Positions 15,225 to 23,167 are shown, counted from the stretch's first letter. The stretch: 24,709 nucleotides of DNA from DASVCS01 sp036381495 (GCA_036381495.1 DASVCS010000116.1:1-24709), one strand, 5' to 3'. The notes: generated from the sequence alone by a model not told the origin. Translations and numbers: made by a program.

Positions 15225-15277
15225 CGTCGCGTCTCCTTCTGAGTGTAGGTGGATTCGTGAATCCAGTCCGCGGCGCC

Positions 15278-16630
15278 CTACTCGCCGCGGACCGCCGGTG
15301 CCGAAGCCTCCTGGAGCGACGGCGACCAGTCGGGCAGGCGGACCCCTCCGCGCAAGAGCAACGGCCGGGTCCGACCACTCACCGCATCCATAACATACAA
15401 CCCTCGCCCCTCGGCGCGCACGCCCTTGAAGACGATGTGCCGGCCATCGGGCGCCCAGCTCGGGTCTTCGCTCGACCCGCTGTCGGTGAGCTGCCGCACC
15501 GTACCGCCGGGGTCCCGCGAGTCGGCGACCATGACCTGGAGCCGGCCGCGCGAGCGGCCGGTGAACGCCACGAGCGAGCTCTGCGGTGACCAATCCGGCG
15601 CCGTGTAGTAGCCCGCCTCGCCGTACACGTAGGGCGTCAGCAGCGTCGCCTCTCCGCCCTCCGCCGGCATGATGTAGATGTGCGGCTGTCCGATCCGATC
15701 GGACATGAACGCGATCTGCCGGCCATCCGGCGAGTACGTCGGCGACATGTCCTCGCCCGGTCCGGTCCGCAGCGGCTCGAGGCAGCACGCACCGGCCACG
15801 TCGTAGGCGTAGATGTCCGTCCCCGTGCGGGACCAGACCGCGAGCGCCAGCCGCGAGCCGTCCGGCGAGTACGCCGGCGTGAGGTTGAGCGGCGCATCCG
15901 CGGCGATCACCCTCACGTCGCCGCTCGACAGATCCCGCTCGACCACTTCCCAGCCGCCGTCCGGCTTGAGCATCGTGTACGCGATGCGCCGGCCGTCCGG
16001 CGACCAGACGGGCGTCATGATCGTCTGCGACGATGCGGCGATCCGCTGGACGTTCTCGCCGTCCGAATCGACGACCATCAGCTCGGACCCGCCGTCGGCG
16101 GTGCTGAGCACGAACGCGATCCGCGATGCCGCCATCCCCCGCTGGCCGGTCGCCCAACGTACGACCTCATCGGCGGCGGCGTGCACCGCCATGCGGAACT
16201 CGGGTGTACCGCCGGCCGGCAGCTCGAACGCCCGGATCTCCTTGATGTGGCCGTAGACGACGTCGTGCAGCGCGAGCCGCAACAGCACGCCGTCCGGCCC
16301 GAGCGGCTGCACGCTGCCCGTCACCACGTAGACCACGCCCAGGCCGTTCCACTGCGCGTAGTCGACCGGTCCCTCCGCGAGCTGCGGCGGCGTCTCGTAC
16401 ATCTCGAACCGGTCGCTGTAGTCCAGATCCCGGCGGACGATGGCGTACGTCTGCTCGGCCACGCCGGCGAGCGCGAAGTCCGCCGTGAACGGCCGGACGG
16501 CCAGCAGCGGCCGTTGCAGTGTCTGATAGATCAGACCGAGCCGGACGCCGGTCGGCAGTCGCGTCGTGTCCTGCTGCGCCGCCAGCGGCGCCGCGTAAGC
16601 TATGAGAAAGAGCAGCCAGAACCGTCGCAT
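15278..16630 (-). CDS. tolB: Tol-Pal system beta-propeller protein TolB
   Basis: TolB is a periplasmic protein that binds Pal and is pulled by TolA. The 450-residue product has a signal peptide (MRRFWLLFLIAYAAPLAAQ). An N-terminal domain spans about 25-165 (AVRPFTADFALAGVAEQTYAIVRRDLDYS). A beta-propeller follows, with repeated WSPDG/YSPDG blades (TPVWSPDGRRIAYT, TPAYSPDGSRLALAV, SPTYSPDGRQIAFMS, DPSWAPDGRHIVFKG). The Cys-Cys pair in AGACCLEPL is unusual and of unknown meaning. The ATG at 16630 follows AGGATCA; homology and the signal peptide fix the start. It is 40 nt after tolA in the standard tolQRAB-pal order. Confidence 0.94.
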   Translation of the reverse strand: MRRFWLLFLIAYAAPLAAQQDTTRLPTGVRLGLIYQTLQRPLLAVRPFTADFALAGVAEQTYAIVRRDLDYSDRFEMYETPPQLAEGPVDYAQWNGLGVVYVVTGSVQPLGPDGVLLRLALHDVVYGHIKEIRAFELPAGGTPEFRMAVHAAADEVVRWATGQRGMAASRIAFVLSTADGGSELMVVDSDGENVQRIAASSQTIMTPVWSPDGRRIAYTMLKPDGGWEVVERDLSSGDVRVIAADAPLNLTPAYSPDGSRLALAVWSRTGTDIYAYDVAGACCLEPLRTGPGEDMSPTYSPDGRQIAFMSDRIGQPHIYIMPAEGGEATLLTPYVYGEAGYYTAPDWSPQSSLVAFTGRSRGRLQVMVADSRDPGGTVRQLTDSGSSEDPSWAPDGRHIVFKGVRAEGRGLYVMDAVSGRTRPLLLRGGVRLPDWSPSLQEASAPAVRGE

Positions 16631-16670
16631 TGATCCTATGCTTCCCCGGACCATCTGTAAAGTATCGGCA

Positions 16671-17426
16671 TCAGTGGGCCGGTTGAAAATAGAACGAGAT
16701 CGGCAGCCGGTCCCCCTCGAACCCTTCGGGGAGCGGGCCGAAAGCGCGCCGCTTGCCGGCCTGCTCGATGGCCGCGCGCGCCTCGAAGTTGAACGCAATG
16801 TCGCCGGATCCGCGAATCATGCGGATGTCGGTGACCGAACCGTCGGGCAGGATCACGAAGTAGATCTCGGCCGACAGGTCGCGCCGGCCGGTCCACCGGA
16901 AGTATCGGCCGATCTGCCTCGTGATGTTCTCGAGATAGTCCGGGAACGGGAACGCCTCCCCGTCGATCTGGATGTTCAATCCCTCGCCGGCCGTCTCCGC
17001 CTTCGGATCCGGGTTCGCGCCCTTCGGCTTCTTGGCCGGTTTCGGCTCGGGCTTCGGCTGGGTCGGCTCCTCGACCACGACCGGCTTCGATTCCGCCTTC
17101 GGCTTCGGCTTGGGCTCGAGCTTGGGCTCCGGCTTCGGCGCGGGCTTCGGTTCGGGTTCGGGCGGCGGCGGCTCGGGCTCGGGTTCCGGTTCCGGCTCGG
17201 GCGTCGGCGGCGCATTCACGACGACAGGCTCGGGCGGCCCGTGTTCCGCAGGGGGCGGCGAGACGATGTTGACGCGATACACCTTGAGCGGTGGGAGCGG
17301 CGGCGTGGCCGTGAGCCCCGAGAACCAGAGGAACGTGCCGAGCCCGGCGTGGGCGGCCAGCGAGGCGAGCCATGCCGTGCCACCCGGCCCGGAGCGCCGG
17401 GTCCGTCCGCTGCCCATGCCGCGCAC
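16671..17426 (-). CDS. tolA: TolA/TonB-family energy-transducing protein
   Basis: In the TolQRAB-Pal complex, this protein transmits proton-driven force from the inner membrane to Pal and TolB. The 251-residue product has one membrane anchor (about 18-38; AWLASLAAHAGLGTFLWFSG). A long rigid Pro-Glu then Pro-Lys region (about 72-137) can span the periplasm. The C-terminal TonB-like domain (about 150-251) includes RDLSAEIYFVILPDGSVTDIRMIRGSG and AIEQAGKRRAFGPLPEGF. The Pro-rich linker is TonB-like rather than the Ala-rich helix of E. coli TolA; gene order decides in favour of TolA. The GTG at 17426 is three bases after the tolR stop, with GGAGGAG six bases upstream. The encoding DNA is a GGCTCG/GGTTCC-type microsatellite. 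Confidence 0.85.
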   Translation of the reverse strand: MRGMGSGRTRRSGPGGTAWLASLAAHAGLGTFLWFSGLTATPPLPPLKVYRVNIVSPPPAEHGPPEPVVVNAPPTPEPEPEPEPEPPPPEPEPKPAPKPEPKLEPKPKPKAESKPVVVEEPTQPKPEPKPAKKPKGANPDPKAETAGEGLNIQIDGEAFPFPDYLENITRQIGRYFRWTGRRDLSAEIYFVILPDGSVTDIRMIRGSGDIAFNFEARAAIEQAGKRRAFGPLPEGFEGDRLPISFYFQPAH

Positions 17427-17429
17427 GTG

Positions 17430-17861
17430 CTACTCCTCCGGCTCCGGCTCGATGGCGACGAGTCCGACCTCGGCCACATCCAGCTCCTTCATGAGGCCGA
17501 GCACCGCCGCCACGCGGCCGTACGGCACGTTGCGGTCCCCGCGCAGGTACACGTTCCGGACCTCCTTCTCCTTGACGTATTGCGGGAAGATGGTGCGGAA
17601 GTCCTCGACCGACTGGACGGCGACCTCGCCGATGTAGATGGTGCCATCCGCGTCGATGCTCACGATCACGCCCTCGTCCCCGGCGGTGAGTGGCGTCGTC
17701 TCGGCTTGCGGGAGCTCGACGTCGATGCCGCCCTGGAGCATGGGAGCGGTGATGATGAAGATGACGAGCAGCGTGAGCGCGACGTCCACCAGGTTGACGA
17801 GGTTGACGTCCGCGTTGACGGGGAGTGCCCCCCGGTTCCGCCTGTCTCCTGTGCTCCACAC
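17430..17861 (-). CDS. tolR: Biopolymer transport protein TolR (ExbD family)
   Basis: TolR forms the inner-membrane motor with TolQ. The 143-residue protein has one membrane helix, LVDVALTLLVIFIITAPML (about 24-42). Asp26 within it is the proton-carrying residue of ExbD/TolR. The periplasmic domain includes GVIVSIDADGTIYIGEVAV and VYLRGDRNVPYGRVAAVLGLMKEL, which fit the family. The GTG at 17861 starts VWSTGD, matching TolR N termini. It is three bases after the tolQ stop and three bases before tolA, so the motor genes are tightly coupled. ExbD versus TolR is decided by the adjoining tolB and pal. Confidence 0.93.
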   Translation of the reverse strand: MWSTGDRRNRGALPVNADVNLVNLVDVALTLLVIFIITAPMLQGGIDVELPQAETTPLTAGDEGVIVSIDADGTIYIGEVAVQSVEDFRTIFPQYVKEKEVRNVYLRGDRNVPYGRVAAVLGLMKELDVAEVGLVAIEPEPEE

Positions 17862-17864
17862 CGG

Positions 17865-18584
17865 CTAGAGCCTCCCTTCCCGGGCGAGCGTGCCGATGAA
17901 CTCGCTGGCGAAGCCCTCGAGCTCGCCACTGAAAAAACCGAGCCGGCTGGCGAAGTAGTTGTACGCGATGGCGGCGGGGATCGCCGCGGCAATGCCGGCC
18001 GCGGTCGTGATGAGCGCTTCGGCCACGCCCGGCGCGACGGCGTTGATGTTGCTCGAGCCCGCGGCGCTGATCCCGAGGAACGCGTCCATGACGCCGATCA
18101 CGGTGCCCAGCAGCCCGAGCAGCGGCGCGACGGTCGCGATGATGGCCAGCCACGGGAGGCCGGCGGCCAACTCATCGCGCTCCTGCAACTGCTCCTTCTC
18201 GAGGACGAGCCGCATCGCCTGGAGCTGCGCCTCCGAGAGGCCGGCCGTCGGCGGCGCGTTCTCCCGTAGTGCGCCGGGCCGCAGCTCGCTGAAGAAGTTG
18301 ATCCCCTGCCGGAAGACGCGGGTGTACGGCGATTCGGGCAGCCGGAGTACCGACTTGTATGCATCCTCCAGCCGCTGGCTCCGTTCGAGCGAGCGGACGA
18401 AGTGGGCGCCCTGTCGGCGGATCCGCCGGAACTGCCCCGCCTTCCAGAAGATGATCACCCAACTGACGAGCGAGAAGACCGCGCAGATCGTGATGATGAT
18501 CTTCGTCGATGCGCTACCGTTGATGATCATGTCGAGCGCGCCATCCGGCGCGCCGGCCCGGAACTGTGCCAGCACGTTCAACAA
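17865..18584 (-). CDS. tolQ: Tol-Pal motor protein TolQ (ExbB family)
   Basis: TolQ is the pentameric proton channel driving TolA. The protein has about 239 residues and three membrane helices (about 28-47, 143-168, 187-210). The conserved LAIIATVAPLLGLLGTVIGVMDAF and GVAEALITTAAGIAAAIPAAIAYNYF form the family signature. The start is uncertain: TTG at 18584 has GGAG seven bases upstream and gives the expected N-terminal length. A second TTG (18581) overlaps the epimerase stop as TTGA, and the first ATG (18530) would trim 18 residues. It overlaps the upstream epimerase gene, so translation may be coupled. It heads the tolQRAB-pal-cpoB block. Confidence 0.92.
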   Translation of the reverse strand: MLNVLAQFRAGAPDGALDMIINGSASTKIIITICAVFSLVSWVIIFWKAGQFRRIRRQGAHFVRSLERSQRLEDAYKSVLRLPESPYTRVFRQGINFFSELRPGALRENAPPTAGLSEAQLQAMRLVLEKEQLQERDELAAGLPWLAIIATVAPLLGLLGTVIGVMDAFLGISAAGSSNINAVAPGVAEALITTAAGIAAAIPAAIAYNYFASRLGFFSGELEGFASEFIGTLAREGRL

Positions 18585-19537
18585 CTCGTCTCTCCACCGG
18601 CAATGAATCGATAGGTCAGGGCGAGGCCCTCGTCGAGCGAGACCCGCGGCGTCCAGCCGAGCGCTTCGAGCCGCGCCGGGTCCAGACACGAATTGCGCAG
18701 CTCGCCGGGCCGCGCCGGCGCGTAGCAGAGTTCGACCTCGCGGCCAGCGGCCTCCATCATCGTGCGCGCCAGCGTATTGACGGAGGTCTCACGCCGCGTC
18801 GCGACGTTGAACGCGCGCGCATCCATCCCGCGTGCGCCGTCCAGCGGCTGGTCCGTGACCAGGAGGTTGGCCGCGACCACGTCGCCGACGAAGACGTAGT
18901 CGCGCGTTTGCTCGCCGTCGCCGTAGATGGTGAGCGGCGCACCCGCGCTCAGGCGCGTCGAGAAGATCGCGACCACGCCCGCCTCGCCGTGCGGATCCTG
19001 GCGCGGGCCGTAGACGTTCGAGTAGCGCAGCGCGACGTAGTCCAACCCGTGCACGCGATAGTAGTACTGGAGGTAGAACTCGGCGGCGAGCTTCGTGACG
19101 CCGTAGGGCGAGAGCGGCTGTTTGGGCGCGGTCTCCGGCGTCGGCCGCACCTCCGGCTCGCCGTAGATCACGCCGCCCGACGAGACGAAGACGACGCGCC
19201 GCGTCCCGTAGCGCACCGCGCACTCGAGCACGTTCAGCAAGCCGTCCACGTTGATGCGCGCGTCGTGACGCGGATCCGCCACGGACTTGCGCACGTCGAT
19301 CTGTGCGGCGTGGTGGTTGACGATGTCGAAGCCGCCGACCTCGCGGAACAGCTCCTCGACCGCCGGATCGGCGATCCCGGCGTGCACGAACGACACGCCT
19401 GCCGGGAGGTTCTCCCGCCGCCCCGACGAGAGGTCATCGACCACCCAGACCCGGTCTCCGCGCGCGACGTACGCCTCGGCCACATGACTGCCGATGAACC
19501 CCGCGCCACCCGTCACCAACACGCGTCTCGGACTCAT
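18578..19537 (-). CDS. NAD-dependent sugar-nucleotide epimerase (UDP-glucose 4-epimerase-like)
   Basis: A 319-residue extended short-chain dehydrogenase. It has GGAGFIGS (residues 10-17, NAD binding), acidic VVDDLS at the end of strand 2, and the SSGGVIYG serine motif (119-126). The catalytic pair Tyr145/Lys149 is in SPYGVTK. LRYSNVYGPRQDP and TIYGDGEQTRDYVFVGDVV are typical of GalE-type UDP-hexose epimerases or 4,6-modifying relatives. The substrate cannot be fixed; envelope polysaccharide precursor supply is the likely use. The ATG at 19537 overlaps the hemA TGA as ATGA, with GGAG four bases upstream. The 3' end overlaps the tolQ start. It has no obvious functional link to the heme genes upstream. 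Confidence 0.88.
   Translation of the reverse strand: MSPRRVLVTGGAGFIGSHVAEAYVARGDRVWVVDDLSSGRRENLPAGVSFVHAGIADPAVEELFREVGGFDIVNHHAAQIDVRKSVADPRHDARINVDGLLNVLECAVRYGTRRVVFVSSGGVIYGEPEVRPTPETAPKQPLSPYGVTKLAAEFYLQYYYRVHGLDYVALRYSNVYGPRQDPHGEAGVVAIFSTRLSAGAPLTIYGDGEQTRDYVFVGDVVAANLLVTDQPLDGARGMDARAFNVATRRETSVNTLARTMMEAAGREVELCYAPARPGELRNSCLDPARLEALGWTPRVSLDEGLALTYRFIAGGETSC
18592..18595 (-). promoter_or_regulatory. tolQ: Ribosome-binding site supporting a TTG start for tolQ
   Basis: GGAG inside the end of the epimerase gene lies seven bases before TTG (18584) and ten before the next TTG (18581). No comparable site lies at the right distance from the downstream ATG at 18530, so a rare start codon is favoured. 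Confidence 0.5.
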
Positions 19538-21018
19538 TCCGCTCCCGTGTCTCCTTCTCCGTCGGGCCCGTCCAACTCGAAGAGATAGCGCGCGGCGTGC
19601 ACCACCGCGACGCCGTTGCCGTTGCCCGCCGCCTCGCGCAGCCGCACGGTCGGGCGGTGCAGCACCTTCGCGAGGAGCTGGCGGGTCAGCGCCTCGACGA
19701 CCTCCCGCTGTTCGGGCGCCAGCTCGGGGAGCCGGCGCAGCGCCTTCTCGACCTCCGCCCGGCGCACGGCCTCGGCGCGTCCGCGCAGTTTGCGGATCAG
19801 CGGCGCCACGTCGCGCGCCGCGTACCACCGCCAGAAGTCGTCGACGGCCTCATCCACGATCCGCTCCGCCGCCGGCATTTCGGCACGCCGCCGCTCGAGG
19901 CTGTCATCCACGATCTGCCGCAGGTCGTCCACGTCGTAGAGGAACACGTTCTCGACCTGGCCGACCGCGGGCTCGACATCCCGCGGCAACGCGATGTCCA
20001 CGATCAACAGCGGATGCCGCGGACCGCCCGGGAACACCCGGTCGAGCAGCGGCCGCGTCAGCACCGGCCCCGGCGCCGCCGTCGCCGTCATCACGATGTC
20101 GATCTTCGGCAGCGCCGCTTCGAGCCCGTCGTACGCAATGGCGCGCCCGCCGACGCGCTCGGCCAGCTCCCGCGCCCGCGCCTCCGTGCGGTTCGCGACG
20201 ACCACGCTGCGCACGCCCTCCGCCGCAAGGCAGGAGAGCGCCAGCTCGCTCATCTCGCCGGCGCCGAGCACCAGTGCGCGCCGGCCGCGCAGCGAGCCGA
20301 AGATCTTGCGCGCCAGCGCCACCGCCGCCGATGGAACCGACGCGGCGCCCGCGCCGAGCGCCGTCTCGCTACGCACCCGGCCGCCCACCGCGAGCGCCGC
20401 CTGGAAGAGCCGCGAGAGCGTCGGCCCCGCGACCGCCGCGCTCTCGTACGCCGCCCGGACCTGCCCCTGGATCTGCGCCTCGCCCAGGATCATCGAGTCC
20501 AGACTCGTCACCACCCGAAACAGGTGCTCGGCCGCCGCCCGCCCCGTTCGATGATAGAGGTATCGCGCCGCCTCCTCGACCGGCATTCCGGCGCGCCGCG
20601 CGAACAGCCGGACCACCGCATCCAACGCCCGACCGCCGCCCCGGCCCTGCCCTGGACCCGGGCTAGGGCTAGGGCTAGGGCTAGGGCTGGGGCTAGGGGG
20701 GCTGCCATGGCCACGGCTGTGCGCGTGCGCGTCCTCGCCGCCCTCCGATCCCGACCCCGGCCCCGTCCCCGATCTCGTAAACGTAAACGTTCCCGCTCCC
20801 GCTCCCGGCAGTTCCAGATACAACTCCGTCCGGTTGCACGTCGAGAGCAGCACGGCTCCGTCGGCCACGCCGGTGTCCGTCAGTTCCGCGAGGACGGCCG
20901 CGGCCTCCTCGGCGGGGAAGACGAAGCGCTCGCGCACCTCGACCGGCGCGGAGCGATGACTGAGCCCGACGACCGCCAGCGGCATTTCGCGCGTCATCCG
21001 TGGCGACCCGACGGCCAT
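19534..21018 (-). CDS. hemA: Glutamyl-tRNA reductase
   Basis: It reduces glutamyl-tRNA to glutamate-1-semialdehyde, the committed step of C5-pathway heme synthesis. Motifs are VGLSHRSAPVEVRE, STCNRTELY with the nucleophilic cysteine (Cys61; Cys50 counted from Met12, as in E. coli), and YLYHRTGRAAAEHLFRVVTS. LDSMILGEAQIQGQV and the NADPH fold VLGAGEMSELAL with VVANRTEARA follow. The C-terminal dimerisation helices begin near DDFWRWYAARDVAPLI. With this start the protein has 494 residues, longer than usual, because about 60 low-complexity residues (about 72-133, including six Ser-Pro repeats) interrupt the catalytic domain after the active-site strand. Start: ATG 21018 with GGAGG five bases upstream; ATG 20985 is the canonical-length alternative. 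It overlaps the epimerase gene by 4 nt. Confidence 0.93.
   Translation of the reverse strand: MAVGSPRMTREMPLAVVGLSHRSAPVEVRERFVFPAEEAAAVLAELTDTGVADGAVLLSTCNRTELYLELPGAGAGTFTFTRSGTGPGSGSEGGEDAHAHSRGHGSPPSPSPSPSPSPSPGPGQGRGGGRALDAVVRLFARRAGMPVEEAARYLYHRTGRAAAEHLFRVVTSLDSMILGEAQIQGQVRAAYESAAVAGPTLSRLFQAALAVGGRVRSETALGAGAASVPSAAVALARKIFGSLRGRRALVLGAGEMSELALSCLAAEGVRSVVVANRTEARARELAERVGGRAIAYDGLEAALPKIDIVMTATAAPGPVLTRPLLDRVFPGGPRHPLLIVDIALPRDVEPAVGQVENVFLYDVDDLRQIVDDSLERRRAEMPAAERIVDEAVDDFWRWYAARDVAPLIRKLRGRAEAVRRAEVEKALRRLPELAPEQREVVEALTRQLLAKVLHRPTVRLREAAGNGNGVAVVHAARYLFELDGPDGEGDTGAE
20660..20695 (+). repeat. GGGCTA hexanucleotide tandem repeat inside hemA
   Basis: There are six consecutive hexamers on the plus strand: four GGGCTA, one GGGCTG, one GGGCTA. 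On the coding strand they read alternating AGC and CCT/CCC codons, giving (Ser-Pro)6. The unit is a multiple of three, so slippage would change protein length without a frameshift. It lies inside a wider low-complexity zone (about 20640-20815) that also contains doubled CGTAAA and GCTCCC runs. Confidence 0.93.
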
Positions 21019-21023
21019 GGCCG

Positions 21024-21028
21024 CCTCC
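21024..21028 (-). promoter_or_regulatory. hemA: Shine-Dalgarno site deciding the hemA start
   Basis: GGAGG on the minus strand lies five bases before the ATG at 21018. No comparable site precedes the ATG at 20985, where homology to short HemA proteins begins. The longer start is therefore preferred, adding 11 residues. Confidence 0.5.
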
Positions 21029-21094
21029 GGCCGTCGTGATACACTCCCGCACGCGGCCGAAGTTCCTGGGCACGCGAGCCCTGGCACCGCGCGC

Positions 21095-21910
21095 TCACAG
21101 GAAGAACGGCCCTCCGGCCTCCGCCAACCGCAACACGACGTAGGCGAAGACGACGACGGCGTAGCCGACCACGCAGACCAGTGCGCCGCGCCGGCAGCGG
21201 CTGGCACCGCCGGCGCGTGCGCCGAGCGCCGCGAGGAAGACCAGCCAGATCAGGGCACCCCAGACCACTTTCGGGTCCGCCGCCGAGAGCGGCCGCTGGA
21301 AGCGCGCCGACCACGCGAACCCGATGAGGAGTCCGAGGCTGAACGCCGGGAACCCGATCGCCAGCGCGCGCCGCCCCAACACGTCGAGCGTGTCCAGTGC
21401 GGGGAAGAAGCGGAACACCCGTCCGAAGCGCTTCCCCTTCAGTTCGCGGAACTGGAGCAGGTAGACGAGCCCCGCGGCGAAGGCCACCGTCAGCCCCGCG
21501 TATCCGACGAACGACAGCGCGACGTGTACGTACAGCCACGCATCGCGGTACGCCACCGGCGTGCCTGCGGGCGCGAGGCCGAGCGCGAGCGCCGTGCCGA
21601 GCAGGATCGCGACGACGGGCGTGAGCACCACGCCCAGCGTGCGCGACTCCCGGAACACGGTGGTGGCGAGCACGACGGCGCCGATCAGGAACCCGAGTGC
21701 CGACAGTGACGGTGCCAGCCCCACCAGCGGCGGCTCGCCGAGATGGATCGTGTAGACGGCCAGCGCGGCGGCGTGCAACACGACCGCCGCGCCGGTGAGC
21801 ATCGCGATCGAGCCCGGCGCCCGGGCACGGCCGCCCGCGAGCGAGCCGCCGAGCAACGCCGCGACCGCGACGTAGCCCGCCAGGGCCGCGAGATGGAGGA
21901 CCGTCACCAC
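21095..21910 (-). CDS. hemX: CcsA/HemX-like membrane protein
   Basis: About 271 residues with roughly eight membrane helices and the cytochrome-c-assembly (CcsA/HemX) layout. YVHVALSFVGYAGLTVAFAAGLVYLL carries a conserved histidine, and RRALAIGFPAFSLGLLIGFAWSA leads to DPKVVWGALIWLVFLAALG, which corresponds to the family's tryptophan-rich DPK-W segment. Members next to hemA are called HemX and are thought to influence HemA abundance; CcsA proper handles heme for cytochrome c maturation. The position directly before hemA favours HemX. The start is uncertain: GTG at 21910 or 21907 begins VVTVLHLAALAGYVAV. An upstream GTG (21979) would run through a strong hairpin and lacks a ribosome site. Confidence 0.8.
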   Translation of the reverse strand: MVTVLHLAALAGYVAVAALLGGSLAGGRARAPGSIAMLTGAAVVLHAAALAVYTIHLGEPPLVGLAPSLSALGFLIGAVVLATTVFRESRTLGVVLTPVVAILLGTALALGLAPAGTPVAYRDAWLYVHVALSFVGYAGLTVAFAAGLVYLLQFRELKGKRFGRVFRFFPALDTLDVLGRRALAIGFPAFSLGLLIGFAWSARFQRPLSAADPKVVWGALIWLVFLAALGARAGGASRCRRGALVCVVGYAVVVFAYVVLRLAEAGGPFFL

Positions 21911-21925
21911 GGCCCGACACACGGC

Positions 21926-21949
21926 GACGGGCGCCCGGGGGCGCCCGTC
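21926..21949 (-). other. Perfect 10-bp stem hairpin between the LysM gene and hemX
   Basis: GACGGGCGCC and GGCGCCCGTC pair perfectly around a four-base loop (21936-21939). It begins 52 nt after the LysM stop and ends 15 nt before the preferred hemX start. There is no T-tract. It could be a transcription attenuator, an RNA-processing or stabilising hairpin, or could hold down hemX translation. Confidence 0.5.
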
Positions 21950-22001
21950 CGCAGAGCCGCAGACCGCGGCGCGCAGCACGAGCCCGGGTCGGCCGCCACG
22001 A

Positions 22002-23159
22002 TCACGGCACCTTCCCCACCAACCGGACGGGCAGCCCCGGCCGCAACATGGCGTGCGTCATCGACTCGACCTGCACGGTCGCGCTGTTCGCCGCGACCCG
22101 GATCACGCGCAGCCGCGCGACCGGTTCGGGCGGCAACGTCTCCGTGTAGCCGAGCGGCGCCCGGCGCTCCGGCACGTAGGCGATCAGCTCATCGCCGATG
22201 GCCAGCCCCTGCTCCGCGCCGATGTCGATGAACGCCTGGTCCGCCACGCCGGGCACCGGCTGTTCCTCGACGAACGCGACCAACTTGCCCTCGATGCCGT
22301 CCTCGACCGGCTGCGCCGGGCCGGCCATCCCGGGGAACGTATCGAGCGGGATCGCGAGCGCACCCGTCGCGATGCGCTCGAACTGCTCGGATACGACCCC
22401 GGTCAACACCGACTCCCCGGCCGCCTCGATGGTCACAACGCCGCCCGGCACGATCACCGAGCCGAGGCCATCGACGAAGCGGCCGGTCTGCACGAGCAGC
22501 AGCCGGTCACCCACCTGCGGCCGGGCATCATTCGTATAACGCAGGTAGACGCGGTCGTAACGGAACACCATTTCGGGCAGCTTGGTGTCCGCGGTCCCAC
22601 GGTCGACCGTGCCGATCAGTTCGGCGACGGCGGGCAACTCCGTCTCATCGCCGAGCCACGGCGCGGCGTAATAATCGCCCGCCTCGACCGGCATGTCGCG
22701 CCCGGTCTCCGCCGCGCCGGCCGCGGGTACCGCGGGCTGCGCGCCCGGCTGCGGCTCCGCGCCCGCACCGGGCTCCGCGGCGGCGCCCTCCGGCGCGGCA
22801 GAGACCGGCGCGTTCGGCGTCTCCGCGGGCGCCGCGGGCGGCCCGGCCGTCTGCGACGGCACGGCCGGGGGCAGCGGCGGGATCCGCAGCCGCTCCGACG
22901 GATAGATCCAGTGCGGGTCCTCGACCGTCTCGCGGTTCGCGTCGTAGATCAGGCCCCACAGGAACGGGTTGTTCAGGTAGAACCCGGCCAGATCCCAGAG
23001 CGTGTCGCCGCGCCGCACCACGTGCTCGCGGCCCTGCGGTTGCGGCGGCGCGCCGGCCCGCTCCTGCGCCGCGGCCGGCACCACCCCCGCCGCCACGACG
23101 GCCAGCGCCGCGACGGCCGCCTCGCGCAGCCGCGCCATCGATCGATTCGCCTTCCTCAC
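22002..23159 (-). CDS. LysM-domain exported protein
   Basis: A 385-residue protein with a signal peptide (about 8-32; AAVAALAVVAAGVVPAAAQ) and one LysM domain (about 45-95). REHVVRRGDTLWDLAGFYLNNPFLWGLIYDANRETVEDPHWIYPSERLRIPP binds peptidoglycan; I split that stretch in two: REHVVRRGDTLWDLAGFYL and ETVEDPHWIYPSERLRIP. An Ala/Pro/Glu linker (about 97-155) follows, then a C-terminal region of about 220 residues rich in beta strands, of unknown role (GDYYAAPWLGDETELPAVAEL at its start). The same architecture is common among uncharacterised envelope proteins. The start is the GTG at 23159, with GGAGGAG eight bases upstream; the internal ATG (23138) has a poorly placed ribosome site. It is 16 nt after the ssb-like gene. 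Confidence 0.85.
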   Translation of the reverse strand: MRKANRSMARLREAAVAALAVVAAGVVPAAAQERAGAPPQPQGREHVVRRGDTLWDLAGFYLNNPFLWGLIYDANRETVEDPHWIYPSERLRIPPLPPAVPSQTAGPPAAPAETPNAPVSAAPEGAAAEPGAGAEPQPGAQPAVPAAGAAETGRDMPVEAGDYYAAPWLGDETELPAVAELIGTVDRGTADTKLPEMVFRYDRVYLRYTNDARPQVGDRLLLVQTGRFVDGLGSVIVPGGVVTIEAAGESVLTGVVSEQFERIATGALAIPLDTFPGMAGPAQPVEDGIEGKLVAFVEEQPVPGVADQAFIDIGAEQGLAIGDELIAYVPERRAPLGYTETLPPEPVARLRVIRVAANSATVQVESMTHAMLRPGLPVRLVGKVP

Positions 23160-23167
23160 GGGTGCAG

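Noticed and set aside
16633..16661. TTTACA-N17-TAGGAT upstream of tolB as a promoter
   Set aside because: The -10 ends only two bases before the tolB ATG, so transcription would begin inside the first codons; it also does not share the TAnnTT form of the other promoters.
17165..17212. GGCTCGGG/GGTTCCGG repeats in the tolA-like gene as a separate repeat element
   Set aside because: It is the codon pattern of the Pro-Glu linker and shows no exact unit conserved beyond a few copies.
16671..17426. Assigning this gene as tonB rather than tolA because of the Pro-Glu/Pro-Lys linker
   Set aside because: It lies between tolR and tolB with three-base spacing; there is no TonB-dependent receptor or siderophore gene nearby. 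The linker type alone does not separate the two.
20660..20695. GGGCTA repeats as a telomere-like or replication element
   Set aside because: Only six units, located in frame inside hemA and encoding Ser-Pro; a coding microsatellite explains them.
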